Source: Yponomeuta sedellus (taxonomy: Eukaryota > Arthropoda > Insecta > Lepidoptera > Yponomeutidae). Taken from it: DNA of 64,000 bases. Both the position numbers and the translations under genes were made by a program. How positions within the stretch are numbered: position 1 is the stretch's first letter; every line of letters starts with the position of its first letter. A model generated the notes under the pieces. That model saw only the letters and a list, made by a program, of their open reading frames with translations, made no database searches and was not told the DNA's origin. Positions 10,790-20,884 of this stretch are shown here, piece after piece. The DNA lies in contig OW203751.1 of assembly GCA_934045075.1 (NCBI GenBank), forward strand, positions 7,947,822 to 8,011,821, in the 5' to 3' direction.

Positions 10790-10985
10790 AATCAATGGCT
10801 GACCACGACACAGGCTCGGCCTAGTGTGGAAGCCCGAGAGTCCATAGTAGCACTGTTTTGCTCACGCTTGTGACTCACTTGCCTCGATCTGTAAACCGGT
10901 GCTAACTATAAAGAGCGCAATCTACCCGTCACCCACGACACAGGCTGCACCTAGTGTGGGAGTCGCAATAGATCATAATTAATGT
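10790..10985. repeat. Short direct repeat around CACGACACAGGCT
   Basis: Two copies of CACGACACAGGCT..CCTAGTGTGG, near 10803 and 10937. The motif resembles the 3' body of the beta SINEs, suggesting a decayed retroelement tail. Confidence 0.4.
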
Positions 10986-11109
10986 AATCAATTTTATAAA
11001 TAAACATATTTTTATTTTTTATAACAAAAAAGATGCATCCTTACCAGCAAACGTCATATTGAATGGACTATTGACAGTTTCAAGATCTAGATCATAATGA
11101 GGCGTTTTC

Positions 11110-11286
11110 AGCACAAGTTCACAAATCAATTCATAATGGTGGCGCTTACAGGCGTGGCCATAGAAGAACCAGAATATGGCTGTAAAAATTAATCTGCGCT
11201 GGGCAAAATTTGACAGACGTGTCCCTGTTCTTGTATGGCCACGGCTGTAAGCGCCATCTATGACTTCATTGGTGAACTTGTGCAGC
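11110..11286. mobile_element. Inverted-repeat element, ~58-bp arms
   Basis: GCACAAGTTCACAAATCAAT and GCGTGGCCAT at the left recur inverted at 11223-11285 (GTATGGCCACGGCTGTAAGC). The loop is about 50 bp. It looks like a small MITE or foldback; no target duplication identified. Confidence 0.6.
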
Positions 11287-11297
11287 AAACGGCTCTA

Positions 11298-12216
11298 CAG
11301 GGTGTCTCATTCAAATCGGTCAGTATGGGAAAGTCTGAAACTATAAGACATACGAAGATCTGTTCTGAGGAACCATGTCATCGATTTTAATAATTAGAAA
11401 AACTGCATTCATACATTTTAAAAAACGTCTGTACTCCGTTCGGGAATCGAACCCGGTTGTTTAAAAAAAAAACCTACACCATTTTTATTTAGATATCGAT
11501 TGTGTAGGTCTTAAGCAGTAAATGTATGTATGAAACATGATGTGTTTTATAATTGGCCTTTTTTCATCTACTTAATGAGATGATTTATACAGCGTCCAGT
11601 GGTATCTTCACTCACACTAGATGGGTGAAGGGACCACTCCGACGCTGTTGTGCCTGGGACATGGTTTTATAGATGGTGTAGGCTTGCCCAGCACCTATAC
11701 CACCCTGACAGCTTAGTCGGCCTAGCCCACAGGAAAGACTAGTCAATACGTGCGGAGCCAACCAAGCCGCGGGTTTCCTCACGATGTTTTCCTTCACCGT
11801 TAGCGTGTGGTATTGCGACTACAAATTCGCAAATGTACGTAACTTTGAAATTAAACAATGTCATTGGTACATGCCCGCACTCGGGATCGAACCTGGGGCT
11901 CTCGCTTGCCAGTCTATGGTTATACCCACTGAGCTACCACCGCTCTCAACAATGCATCTTATTAATTTTAGACATCATGTTTCATACAGACATTTCCTGC
12001 TTAAGACCTACACAATCGATATCTAAATAGAAAGAGTGCAGTTTTTTTTCAAAACAACCGGGTTCGATTCCCTAAAAGAGTACAGATGTTTTTTAAAATG
12101 TATGAGTGCAGTTTTTCTTGTTATCAAAATCGATGACATGGTTCCTCAGAACAGATCTTCGTATGTCTTATAGTTTCAGACTTTCCCATACTTACCGATT
12201 TGAATGAGACACCCTG
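11298..12216. mobile_element. Long-TIR DNA element with TA duplication, split by a SINE
   Basis: Left arm starts CAGGGTGTCTCATTCAAATC; the right arm ends with its reverse complement; both are flanked by TA (11296-97, 12217-18). Arms match over roughly 250 bp. The centre is interrupted by an alpha SINE (11560-11947). Each arm holds a tRNA-B-box-like GGAATCGAACCCGG. TA duplication suggests the Tc1/mariner group. Confidence 0.75.
11560..11947 (-). mobile_element. tRNA-derived SINE (alpha family), full length
   Basis: The reverse strand begins with a tRNA-like head (GGTAGCTCAGTGGGTA; B box AGGTTCGATCCC) and ends TAAATCATCTCATTAAGTAG. Same order as 37655-38043. It sits at the centre of the long-TIR element, so it inserted later. 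Confidence 0.8.
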
Positions 12217-12221
12217 TATAG

Positions 12222-12384
12222 CCTCCTAAGCCCTAGCGTCCTAAAAATAGGACATCACGAATAACTTTCTTAATTCACACCCTATTATTTAGTAGGAAGT
12301 CCGTAAGCTTACTGTTCCTCATAATTTTTTGGACAACAAGAAGAAAAAGTTCTTCAAAATTCGTTACCTCCAGGGCTTAGGAGG
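12222..12384. mobile_element. Small MITE, 13-bp perfect TIR
   Basis: CCTCCTAAGCCCT at the left and AGGGCTTAGGAGG at the right, with TATA-type flanks on both sides. It directly abuts the long-TIR element. Confidence 0.6.
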
Positions 12385-12594
12385 ATATACCTGTATGAAG
12401 TGAATGAGAATCTCGATGTACTGTCGACTTTACCCTTTATCCCTGTGTCGATTAAGCGACATAGTTTTTTTTTTGTAGTTCCGGCTAAATTAATATATCA
12501 GGTGCCGGTTCCGGATGCACAGACAAGGAATTAATAGTTCACTATTCCAATTATAATTCCATACATAAATTGTACCCTGCACCCTGAATCGGCG

Positions 12595-12705
12595 AGCGTG
12601 CAAGTAGGTAACGACTAATTAATGTTGATGGATCGTGGCAAGTGCCAGTCCCTGGTCTGTGCCTACCCCTCTGAGGTACAGGTGTGAGGTTATGATATGT
12701 AATTC
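12595..12705 (+). mobile_element. RTE-type LINE 3' end
   Basis: GATCGTGGCAAGTGCCAGTC and CTCTGCCTACCCCTC-like text ending in GTGAGGTTATG. The same tail is at 36640-36790 and 45170-45275. Confidence 0.55.
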
Positions 12706-12819
12706 CTCAGATCTAAATAGATTCGTTTTGTTAAATTGTGTTAGTAATAGGTACATGTCTGACAAATAACTTTGAATTCGGCATAAACGACTTTGTTTTC
12801 GCTTGGATGTAAGATGAGA

Positions 12820-12990
12820 TAAGATAAGAATATTCCTTTTCCTTTTTTATTATAGATTGAAAAAAAAATTAAATATTTACAAAGAAAGAAAAATAGATAG
12901 ATAGAAAACACTTCATTGCACTACCAGAAAAAAGAATACAACCATGCTTTCTTAAATATATCTATCTTCTAAATACCTATGTAGATCATT
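12820..12990 (-). mobile_element. LINE 3' end fragments
   Basis: AGATGAGATAAGATAAGAAT and ATAGATAGATAGAAAACACT are inverted 3' tails of the families at 28725-28970 and 48120-48368. Confidence 0.5.
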
Positions 12991-13090
12991 CAACAAAACA
13001 ACCCCTTTTCACTAATTTAGATTGTAATGGGTTTGAGACAAAATTACATTGTTTTAGATCCTTTAATCTTGAGCCTAATCGTACAATCGT

Positions 13091-13440
13091 TATCAACCCT
13101 TGTATGTCCCCACTGCTGGGGCACGGGTCTCTTCCTGCATCGCAGGAAGGTTAGGCCATACTCCACCACGGGGGCCAAGTCCGGTTTGGTGGAGGATTGT
13201 AAGACAGTGGCGGGCCTTACTGTCAGAAGTTATCAAGCCGCCCATAAGGCCTCTGACATGGCTTAACGACTGCCATTATGTGACAGCCGGCACTAACGGC
13301 TTAACGTGCCTTGCGAAGCACGGAAGTGCTCGGAAAAATGCCACTAGAGCGGTAGTCACGGGACGCTCACCCATCCTGTACCTGACCGCGCCTGTTGTTG
13401 CTTAATCAAGTAATTGATTCCAATCACTCGGTTCGATGCT
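13091..13440 (-). mobile_element. 5S-derived SINE, near full length
   Basis: Low-divergence copy covering the 3' GACATACAAGGG end through the 5' head, downstream of gene A's stop. Confidence 0.75.
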
Positions 13441-13524
13441 AGACTACGAATAGTACAACGCTAGACTACAAATAAAAAAACCTATAACTAAAACCTAACA
13501 GGTAGTTAAAAACACCGCTTGAAA

Positions 13525-13688
13525 TCATCGCGGCTCATCCACCACCAACACGTCGTCATCTTCATCGTCTTTAGTGACGCTGAACCGGTATGCCACTCCA
13601 TTCAAGAGCCCGCTTCTGAAGAGTAACTCCAGGAACGGCCGGCGGCGGACGCGCTGCCGGAACACGGTGTAGGCAGCCGGCCGGACGC
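13525..13688 (-). CDS. Gene A terminal exon
   Basis: Acceptor GGTCCACAG, then 54 residues starting VRPAAYTVFRQRVRRRP and ending DDVLVVDEPR, TGA at 13527-13525. GC-rich against an AT-rich background. No counterpart in gene B. Confidence 0.75.
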
Positions 13689-16600
13689 CTGTGGACCAGA
13701 GGAACTGTTAATTATCAGTAATAGTAGATAAGTCGCCCATTGGCTCAATTGGTAGAGCGCTGGCACGGATAGCCAGAGGTTGCGGGTTCGAATCCCGGCA
13801 TGGGTGAAAAAATTTTTAGCCTCTAAATAGGTTTTTAAATTTGTCCTTAGCACGGGTTAGTGCATTAAAAATAAAAATAGTATAGTAGATAAGTAGCCAA
13901 GGGCTGTAAGGCATCAATTGCTGCCCGAGATATTTAATATCCAGCGCTCTTCCAACTGAGCTAATGGTAAGTAATACAGAAAGCATTGTAAAGAGGTTCG
14001 AAATTTCACTGATGCCGGTGTGTAGCCCATTATCTCAGTTGGAAGAGCGCTGGCACGGATAGCCAGAGGTCGCGGGTTTGAATCCCGGCATGGGTGAAAT
14101 TTCGAATCTCTTTACAATACTCTCTGTATTACGTAAAGGCAGCGACATCTGGCTGAAGTAATTTGCATCACTTGCAGCCCCGAGTAGCTACTGTGCAGTT
14201 AGGTTTTACATCGGAATGATATCGCTGTACCCTCATGATTATATTCTTTTTAATGCACTAACCCGTGCTAAGGACATTTTTTTTAAACCTACTTAGAGGC
14301 TAAAAAGGCGTCGCTGCCTGAAATTTCACTGATGCCGGTGAGTCGCCCATTAGCTCAGTTGGAAGAGCGCTGGCACGGATAGCCAGAGGTCGCGGGTTCG
14401 AATCCCGGCATGGGTGGAATTTTAAGTCTAACGTTTCACGTGAAAATTACGGTGCCAGCCATCGGTCTTCTCGTGACCACGATCACTGTAACGTCGTCGA
14501 AACGTCGAGATAAAATAGCAATAAATTACCAAGCCCCGAAAATATTCTAACTTTGTTTCACGTCAAAACATGTACCCACTGGGCTTATACTTAACACTTA
14601 TCACTAACGAATTCATTTACTAACTCAATAAATCTTTCGTGACGACCTCTGTGGCGTAGCGGTAGTGCGTCTGCCTACCATGCAAGAGGTCCCGGGTTCG
14701 AATCCCGGCGGGGAACAAAAAAAAAGCCCAGGTCTTGGATGTTTACATGTTTGTGATGTCGTTGTTTCTGGTTCCCACGACACAGGGTATCCTAGTGTGG
14801 GGCCAGAAGCAATGCATGTGCTTGTATGTAAATGTTATGTTATGTTATTCATAAAATCATGAATTAATTCTGCAGTTTATTAATTCATTAATTCAGCAAT
14901 TAATTAATTAATTCAATCATTCATTACTACATTCCTTCCTTAATTCGTTAATTAATTAATTAATATTTTTTTAATTTATTAATTCATTTCTTCAGTGATT
15001 AATTAATTAATTTACTCATTCATTAATTCGTTTATTAGATATTTAATTTATTCATACATTAATTAATTCAATTTTTTTACTTCAATCATTCACTCATTAA
15101 TGAATTAACTATCTCTTTAATTCATTCATTTATTTATTCATTCAACTAAGTATCTAAGAACTCACGCAGTGGCTCCAGCGGCTTGGTCAGCATCTGTGGT
15201 CCAAACTCGTAGAGGACCTGGAAGTCGGCGTGGTTCCCGAATCGGAATCCAAATCCCACGCGGTGGTCACCCCCTGGGGACAAGCGGGCGTCCACTACAT
15301 CATCATAGACCTTTGCATCCGTTACGGACAATTTAAACAGTTTCGAAGAGTTTGAAACTTTTTTGAGTGACTAAAACCATCGATAAAATATTACTAAAGT
15401 AATATAATATTACTTTAGTAATATTTTATCGATGCTAAAACTTGGCCACCGCTGAAAATCTGCGTCATGGTCAGCATTTTGGTGCCATTTTATATTAGTT
15501 TGAGTAGTAAGTATGCTATGTAAGCTATAATTTATAAGTACGTTATCGTTTTCATTTTGATTGGTTTGGTGCTGAATAATGCTGTGTGGTGTTACCCTAG
15601 AGAATAGCACCAACCCAATTCTTCCCGCGGGTGTCGTAAAAGGCGACTAAGTGACACAAACAGGGGGGTGGGCAGCAGCGCCCCCTGCAGTACAATTCCA
15701 CTGAACTGCGATCCCCGAACCGCATACCCAGCGCGGGGAGTATGGGCATTACCCCCTATGATAGCACAACGTGGCGCTCTTTAGGGGACGGCTATAGTTA
15801 GTTAGTTTGTCCGAGGACGAAAAAGTCCGATTCGAGAGCGGCCTTCTGCATATTGAACAGATAATGGAAGAGCCCGGAGTCGGGTCGGACATGTGCTCGC
15901 CACAGCATAATAAAGAAGAAAAAGACACTAGGAAGCGTTAGTCAGCCGACTGTTGTTAGTGAGATATCCGGCCCCCAGTGAGATTCGAACCTACACCCTC
16001 TTGCACGGTAATCGGACGTGATACCGCTAGTTCAACGAGGCAATCCATAGCATACCTTTGATAATCTTCGGTGCGAATCCGTATATGCCTACCAACCCCA
16101 TCGGGACATCTTCAGGGATGATCAGGGACACCGCAGGGCATGGGAGACCTGAAAAGGGAGAAGAATGTATAAAAAGTACTTGCAAATACTTGTAAAAGTG
16201 CCGAAACGTCGGAAAATTGTAAAATGTAAAATTAAACGAGTAAATATCCCTGTAAATACAATTTTTATTATGTCTAGTGCTCGTGTTAACCTTAGAAAAT
16301 ACAGAGAAGAGTGAAGTTGACACGGAATCAGTCTACCCAACGTGCCTCTTCCCTGAGAAAGGTATAGGCCATACTCCGCCACGGTGAGCAAAAATTAAAC
16401 TAAAGCCTCGTCATCCATCATATTGAAAAAAAAACACATGCCGAAAAGAAAATCATCATCAACCCATTACGTCCCACGTGTATCTTCCCTAAGGAAGGTA
16501 TATGGCCATTCTCCACCACCAAGCTTGCAAGACTGATCTTTCTGTCGGAAGTTTTCAATCCGCCCTAAGGCCTCTGACGTGGCTTAACGACTGCCATCTA

Positions 16601-18379
16601 TCGACGGCAGCCAGCACCATCTGCTTAACGTGCCTTGCGAAACACGGAAGTGTCCGCAAAAATGCCACTAGCGTTAGTCATAGACGGTCACCCATGCACT
16701 GAACGCGCCCTGTGTTGCTTTACCTTCGTGATCGTTTAAGAACACTCAGGCAGCCGCGGCTACGAGCAATTGACTTCAACCTATCAATACGAGCATTCTA
16801 ATTAGTTACGTTACGGACGACTTTGCAAGAAAACTGTATAGCTTGACTGTACAGTCTGTTAGATTTTAGAATATACCTCGGCTACTATCGGATATATTCG
16901 TGTGATAGAAATATCGGAACTAATATGAAACTTTTACATTTATACAGAGCAGGAAGCAGTATTACACTCGTGTGCCTTCGGCGAAAACCGAAGTCTACTC
17001 TAGAGTCCGAGGTATATTCTAAAAGCTAACAGACTGTTCGTATTTCGAATTTAGCTAGAGGTCATATTAGTTTAAATTATTTGTATGTTTAGTGTACTGA
17101 AATCGGTTTTATGTAGTCTATAATATAAATGTAAGTAACCGTGTTTACGTAACAAGAACTTTATATGTGTGATTAAAACTGTTTTTATACGGATTTATGC
17201 TCGTTTATTACATTTTTACAATTTTCCAACGTTTCGGCACTTTTACAGGTGCCGTGGTCCCGGATGACTGAGGTGGTAGGCGTCTTTTTGAAAGCATTAA
17301 CGGTTAGTTTACTACCCTCGGCAAGAATTACAAAAGTTAATTATGAAGTTACGTTCCAAAATAGGTATTTCAATTATTTTATATAAAGTCAACAATATTG
17401 ATTATTAGTAATTGAAGTTAAAAAAATAAATTAATAAATCCTATTATTTTACATGAACTAAAATCGTTATCAACCCTTGTATGTCCCCACTGCTGGGGCA
17501 CGGGTCTCTTCCTGCATCGCAGAAAGGTTAGGCCATACTCCACCACGGGGGCCAAGTCCGGGTTGGTGGAGGATTGTAAGACAATGGCGGGCCTTACTGT
17601 CAAAGTCATCAAGCCGCCCATAAGGCCTCTGACATGGCTTAACGACTGCCATTATATGACAGCCGGCACCAACGGCTTAACGTGCCTTGCGAAGCACGGA
17701 AGCGCTCGAAAAAATGCCACTAGCGGTAGTCACGGGACGCTCACCCATCCTGTACCTGACCACGCCTGTTGTTGCTTAACCAAGTGATTGATTCCAATCA
17801 CTCGGTTCGCCTAGGCCACGAGCGCTTCAACTAAAATATTGATTATTAATTGAAATTAAAATTAACTCTACAGTCACACTTTTACGCAAGGGGGTCTCAT
17901 GCACTTAAGCACTGGTTCCCATGCTGCCGGTATGTTCCAACCACGATCTCTATTGAAATTTGGATGCCGGCGGATCTCTATTGCCTCGCGTATCATTCTA
18001 GGGAAGAAACGGTCTTCTCGGGCTAGAACTTTAACTTTATCAAAATGTATCAAGTGGTTGGTACCGTTAAGTGTATGTTCGCTGACTGCAGATCTACCAG
18101 AGCGCTTATGTTTCACGTCCGCGATATGTTCCTTCATCCGTTCAGCTATGGTACGCTTGGTTTGACCAATGTACGAGGAACCACATTAACAGTCAAGCTT
18201 GTATACTCCTGCCTCTTGTAAGGGAATCCTGTGTTTGACACTTCGCATGAATTGTATAATTTAATATGTAATTTATATGTGTGTTTATGCAGATGGTAGT
18301 AAATCTTTTAACTATCTATCTATCACTCACTTGTCAAGATGGTAACCAAGAACCAACTCAAAAATATCTTTCGACACAT
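13525..18379 (-). CDS. Gene A: secreted protein of unrecognised insect family, paralogue of gene B
   Basis: Exons on the reverse strand: 18379-18331, 16148-16056, 15273-15166, 13688-13525; 414 nt, 137 aa, all three introns phase 1 and GT..AG. Residues 1-24 look like a signal peptide (MCRKIFLSWFLVTILT then SLPCPAVS). Then comes LIIPEDVPMGLVGIYGFAPK and the block RVGFGFRFGNHADFQVLYEF GPQ. The C-terminal third is basic (FRQRVRRRPFLELL), with RVRR as a possible furin-type site, and ends in an acidic KDDEDDD stretch. By hand, 34 of 56 core positions match gene B. No function can be assigned; secretion is inferred from the N-terminus. Confidence 0.8.
13733..13880 (+). mobile_element. tRNA-like MITE, right part
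   Basis: TGGCTCAATTGGTAGAGCGC, B box and the tail through GGGTTAGTGCATTAAAAA. It lies just upstream of gene A's last exon, in intron 3. Confidence 0.7.
13890..14235. mobile_element. tRNA-like MITE, rearranged inverted copies
   Basis: A plus copy (14020-14096) is followed by an inverted interior segment (14097-14230, GCAGCGACATCTGGCTGAAG). Confidence 0.65.
14236..14420. mobile_element. tRNA-like MITE, internally deleted
   Basis: Left end TATATTCTTTTTAATGCAC, a short interior remnant, then the plus-strand tRNA-like half ending CCCGGCATGGGTGG. Ends at opposite orientations support inverted termini. Confidence 0.65.
14447..14570 (+). repeat. Penelope-like terminal motif
   Basis: GTAACGTCGTCGAAACGTCG hairpin block followed by AGATAAAATAGCAATAAATT. 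Same block inverted at 30530-30626 plus 30935-30960, next to a GIY-YIG remnant. Confidence 0.5.
14645..14850 (+). mobile_element. tRNA-derived SINE (beta family)
   Basis: tRNA-like head GTGGCGTAGCGGTAGTGCGT with B box GGGTTCGAATCCC, then A-run and body CCACGACACAGGGTATCCTA. Other copies: 61190-61372 (inverted), 62415-62540, 52745-52890. Confidence 0.75.
14855..15145. repeat. Degenerate TTAAT/TCAT simple repeat
   Basis: Nearly 300 bp of ATTAATTAATTCA and TTCATTCATT variants, in gene A intron 3 close to the donor of exon 3. Confidence 0.85.
15166..15273 (-). CDS. Gene A exon 3 (conserved core)
   Basis: Acceptor CGCTTGTCCCCAG directly precedes GGGGTGACC; donor GTGAGT follows CTGC. 108 nt, phase 1-1. 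Encodes GDHRVGFGFRFGNHADFQV, closely matching gene B exon 3. An upstream open extension exists, but this acceptor aligns exactly with the paralogue. Confidence 0.85.
15379..15433. repeat. Perfect 55-bp palindrome in gene A intron 2
   Basis: ATCGATAAAATATTACT... reads identically on the other strand over 27-bp arms with a 1-bp centre, about 105 bp upstream of exon 3 on the transcribed strand. Confidence 0.85.
15578..15792 (+). mobile_element. SINE with LINE-type 3' half
   Basis: Starts AATGCTGTGTGGTG, contains CCCGCGGGTGTCGTAAAAGG and ends near TTTAGGGGACGGCTAT, lacking the trinucleotide tail. Confidence 0.7.
15965..16045 (-). mobile_element. tRNA-like SINE head fragment
   Basis: Reverse strand contains B box AGGTTCGAATCTC and a degenerate A box, with no conserved body; probably a decayed SINE head. 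Confidence 0.4.
16056..16148 (-). CDS. Gene A exon 2
   Basis: Acceptor CCCTTTTCAG; donor GTATGC. 93 nt, phase 1-1. Encodes LPCPAVSLIIPEDVPMGLVG and ends FAPKIIK, aligned to gene B exon 2 (VIIPEELPSLLSV...PPIKK). Confidence 0.85.
16460..16770 (-). mobile_element. 5S-derived SINE, subfamily 2
   Basis: Lies just upstream of exon 2 in intron 1. Subfamily 2 is marked by a CTTCCCTAAGGAAGGTAT 3' segment, and the promoter-like half reads reverse. Confidence 0.65.
16851..17037. mobile_element. 187-bp MITE, ~31-bp TIR
   Basis: ACAGTCTGTTAGATTTTAGA at the left; TCTAAAAGCTAACAGACTGT at the right; inner TIR part TATACCTCGG/CCGAGGTATA. Contains GCAGGAAGCAGTATTACACT. Two tandem relatives occur at 49500-50241. 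Confidence 0.75.
17170..17400 (-). repeat. Penelope-like terminal sequence
   Basis: AACGTTTCGGCACTTTTACA hairpin block plus adjoining 150 bp, repeated inverted at 20885-21100. It lies downstream, on the coding strand, of the GIY-YIG remnant at 17880-18260. Confidence 0.55.
17462..17830 (-). mobile_element. 5S-derived SINE, near full length
   Basis: Little-diverged copy placed between the Penelope-like GIY-YIG remnant and its terminal sequence. Confidence 0.75.
17880..18260 (-). pseudogene. Penelope-like element, GIY-YIG endonuclease remnant
   Basis: Reverse strand reads GVYKLDC, a TAA stop (18188-18186), then CGSSYIGQTKRTIAERMKEH and FFPRMIREAIEIRRHPNFNR. The GVYK...YIGQT pair and the downstream R.IREA.EI..HPNFNRD.G block are characteristic of the C-terminal GIY-YIG domain of Penelope-like retroelements. 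The in-frame stop inside the domain and absence of the RT part make it a pseudogene. It lies in gene A intron 1. Confidence 0.8.
18331..18379 (-). CDS. Gene A exon 1 (signal peptide)
   Basis: ATG in context AAAAAACATGTG opens MCRKIFLSWFLVTILT, then donor GTGAGT after one base (phase 1). Found by matching phase to exon 2; short, charged then hydrophobic, as in gene B exon 1. Too short for an ORF scan. Confidence 0.7.
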
Positions 18380-18879
18380 GTTTTTTCTTCAAGTTCACTT
18401 TTTCACAGCATTTATTTTAATCACAAAACATTGCGCATTTAGGACCCCAAGTTACAAAATATGGCCGTGCTAAAAAAATGTTTTTACTTGTCTGTAATTA
18501 AAAATTATTTAAAATCAACTGCACTCAAATCAACCATAACTAAACACGCCCAAAGAATGTCTGGTGCAATATTGCTCCTGGCTAGGAGTAGAATTAACAG
18601 GCAATAGTCTTTGTCGATTAAAACAATAGCGAAATCTCTCACGCTGTTAAATAATTTAAAAAACTTACTGTATGAAGGCGTAGGACATTTGCTTAAGCTG
18701 AATAATATCATAGGTATAATAACTCATGTTATGTTATGACGTGAATGTTTTGTTTTTCAGTTATTGGATTCACACTGTGGCTTGATTTATTGTAAATTGT
18801 GTCTATATTTGTAAAGTGTGCGTCTGTTGAAAACCCTAATAAATAAATAAAAAATAACTCAACACAGTTATAGTATTGA

Positions 18880-19120
18880 GAAGCACTCGTGGCTTTGTCG
18901 GACAGAGTGATTGGAATCAATCACTTGAGTTAAGCACCAACAGGCGAGGTCAGGTGCAGCATCGGTGAGCGTCCCGCGACTACCACTAGTGCTTTTTTCC
19001 GAGCACTTCTTGGCTGTCATGTCAATCGTCAAGCCTTATTAGGGGCCTTATGGACGGCTTAATAACTTTGACAGTAAGGCCCGCTACTGTCTTACAATGC
19101 TCCACCAACCCGGACTTAAA
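18880..19120 (+). mobile_element. 5S-derived SINE, 3'-truncated
   Basis: Head GTGATTGGAATCAATCACTT, then GGTGAGCGTCCCGCGACTAC; stops after CCAACCCGGACTT. Confidence 0.65.
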
Positions 19121-19349
19121 CTTAATAACTTAACTGCAGTTTTAAAGTTGTTACACAATGTAAATTTTATACCAGAAATAAACATAAACTTTTGATCCCA
19201 AGAGTTAGGCTGGCAAAACATCCTTCATGGGGCATTGTATACGTTTTTATTATAAAATCCCTGAAAATATATTAAGTTTCACTGAAACGCGGTAAAAAAA
19301 ATGTGTATTTCAAATTTTAAATGTGTAATGTGTACTTTGTGCCAAACGG

Positions 19350-19618
19350 GCTACTATAAAATTAATAAATAATAAATATACATGGATATAGGTATTACAC
19401 AGCTCTCGTTAGCCCTAAACTAAGTACAACTGAATGACTTGTGTTATAGGTGCTAACTCGACGATAGATTTAATACAATAAATACGTAGATAACATCCAA
19501 GACCCGAGACAAACTAGAAAAGTTCATTTCCTAGTTTGACCCGGCCGGGGATCGAACCCGAGACCTTCGGTTTTACAGTCAGCGTGCCAAACCGCTGCGC
19601 CACCGAGGCCGTCAATTA
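19350..19618 (-). mobile_element. tRNA-derived SINE (gamma family)
   Basis: The reverse strand starts GACGGCCTCGGTGGCGCAGC with B box GGGTTCGATCCCC. The body (AAATCTATCGTCGAGTTAGC) is shared with 57235-57475. Confidence 0.75.
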
Positions 19619-19870
19619 TATTAAGGATAATTTAGATGACAATGATGTCTGGAATTTGAGTATGTAAAATGCATGTGTTTTGTAAAAATTGTGTAAACAC
19701 TCTTAATTAAGGACTACGAAAAGACTAAGCTTAGAGTTTTTTTGTCCATTTTTTCTCCAAAATGATCTAGACTTTGAAATGGACACCTAGTTTGACTTGT
19801 TCATTACGATCATTAAGCCGCAGTATCTGCACTACTTTGAATAAAACCTTTTCATTTAATTTAATTTCAT
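19619..19870 (+). mobile_element. LINE 3' end (YLDDNDVW type)
   Basis: Peptide remnant DNLDDNDVWNL then AATAAAACCTTTTCATTTAA with TTTAA tail. Inverted relatives at 21165-21540 and 55713-55860; forward at 59930-60230. Confidence 0.6.
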
Positions 19871-19950
19871 ATAAACAACATACAACTGTTCTACATAGTG
19901 TGATACATTCGTTGTAATTAAGTAAAAAAACCTCATTATGCATTTTTCGG

Positions 19951-20204
19951 TGCTGTGTGGTGTCGGCCTAGAGAATAGCACCAACCCAATTCTTCCCGCG
20001 GGTGTCGTAAAAGGCGACTAAGGGACACAAAACGGGGGGTGAGCAGCAGCGCCCCCTGGAGTACAATTCCACTGAACTGCGATCCCCAACCCGCATGCCC
20101 AGCGTGGGGATTATGGGCATTACCCCCTATGATAGCACAACGTGGCGCTCTTTTGGGGATGGCTATGTCCAGCAGTGGACTAGTATAGCCTGACGAAGTA
20201 CGAA
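19951..20204 (+). mobile_element. SINE with LINE-type 3' half (best copy)
   Basis: GCTGTGTGGTGTCGGCC start; CCCGCGGGTGTCGTAAAAGG; GCCCAGCGTGGGGATTATGG; GTCCAGCAGTGGACTAGTAT end with GACGAAG tail. The end matches the 3' end of the LINE at 20598-20690, so it probably borrows that LINE's machinery. Confidence 0.75.
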
Positions 20205-20439
20205 GATGCATTTTTCGACGTGACAAACTAATCGCCTAACTCTCTATAGGAGCCAGTGTTGGGCAAAGGCATGATCTATGGGAACGACACTTTAACCTAC
20301 AGAAAAAGCTTTGTGTATTTGTAGACTTTATGGCAATATTGAAGGCCAATTTTGCTTAGATATTACTAAATGTTCCTTACAGTCTTGTTATTGATCTTAA
20401 TAATTATAGTGCCCACAGCGCTACCAAGTTATCTGTTCG

Positions 20440-20600
20440 TTATCAACCCTTGTATGTCCCCACTGCTGGGGCACAGGTCTCTACCTGCATCGCAGGAAGG
20501 TTAGGCCATACTCGACCACGGGGGCCAAGTCCGGGTTGGTGGAGGATTGTAAGACAGTGGCGGGCCTTACTGTCAGAAGTTATCAAGCCGCCCATAAGGC
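20440..20600 (-). mobile_element. 5S-derived SINE, 3' half
   Basis: From TATCAACCCTTGTATGTCCC to AAGCCGCCCATAAGGC, where a LINE 3' end begins. Confidence 0.65.
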
Positions 20601-20690
20601 AAGCTGAAGACAGGGCGCTATGGCGCTCATTAGGGGAGGGCTATGTCCAGCAGTGGACTAGTACAGCCTGAGGACGACGACGACGAAAGG
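20598..20690 (+). mobile_element. LINE ORF 3' end
   Basis: Reads RALWRSLGEGYVQQWT, the C-terminus seen at 55880-56140, followed by a (GAC)n tail. Confidence 0.6.
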
Positions 20691-20884
20691 CATGTTTGTA
20701 GGTACCTAATTTAACTCAACTCATCTTGTATATGAAGAGCAGTGCTTTTAATAGGAAGTCCCCACCACAGTGTAAAATGAGTGTTAACTTGATAACATTA
20801 ATTATTATTATTTTTTTTTCTAAGGTTAACAAGGTTATTAATCAGTATCTTTAAGTTCATATAAAGTAATTTGTTTATAAATTT

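Noticed and set aside
14645..14715. Candidate tRNA gene
   Set aside because: Followed by an A-run and a body shared with other copies, so a SINE head.
15274..15331. 5' extension of gene A exon 3 (VTDAKVYDDVVDARL)
   Set aside because: Open by chance; the internal acceptor CTTGTCCCCAG aligns exactly with gene B exon 3 and keeps phase.
17220..17280. Hammerhead ribozyme in the Penelope-like terminal sequence
   Set aside because: A hairpin followed by GAAAC is present, but I could not find the CUGANGA core in the right place.
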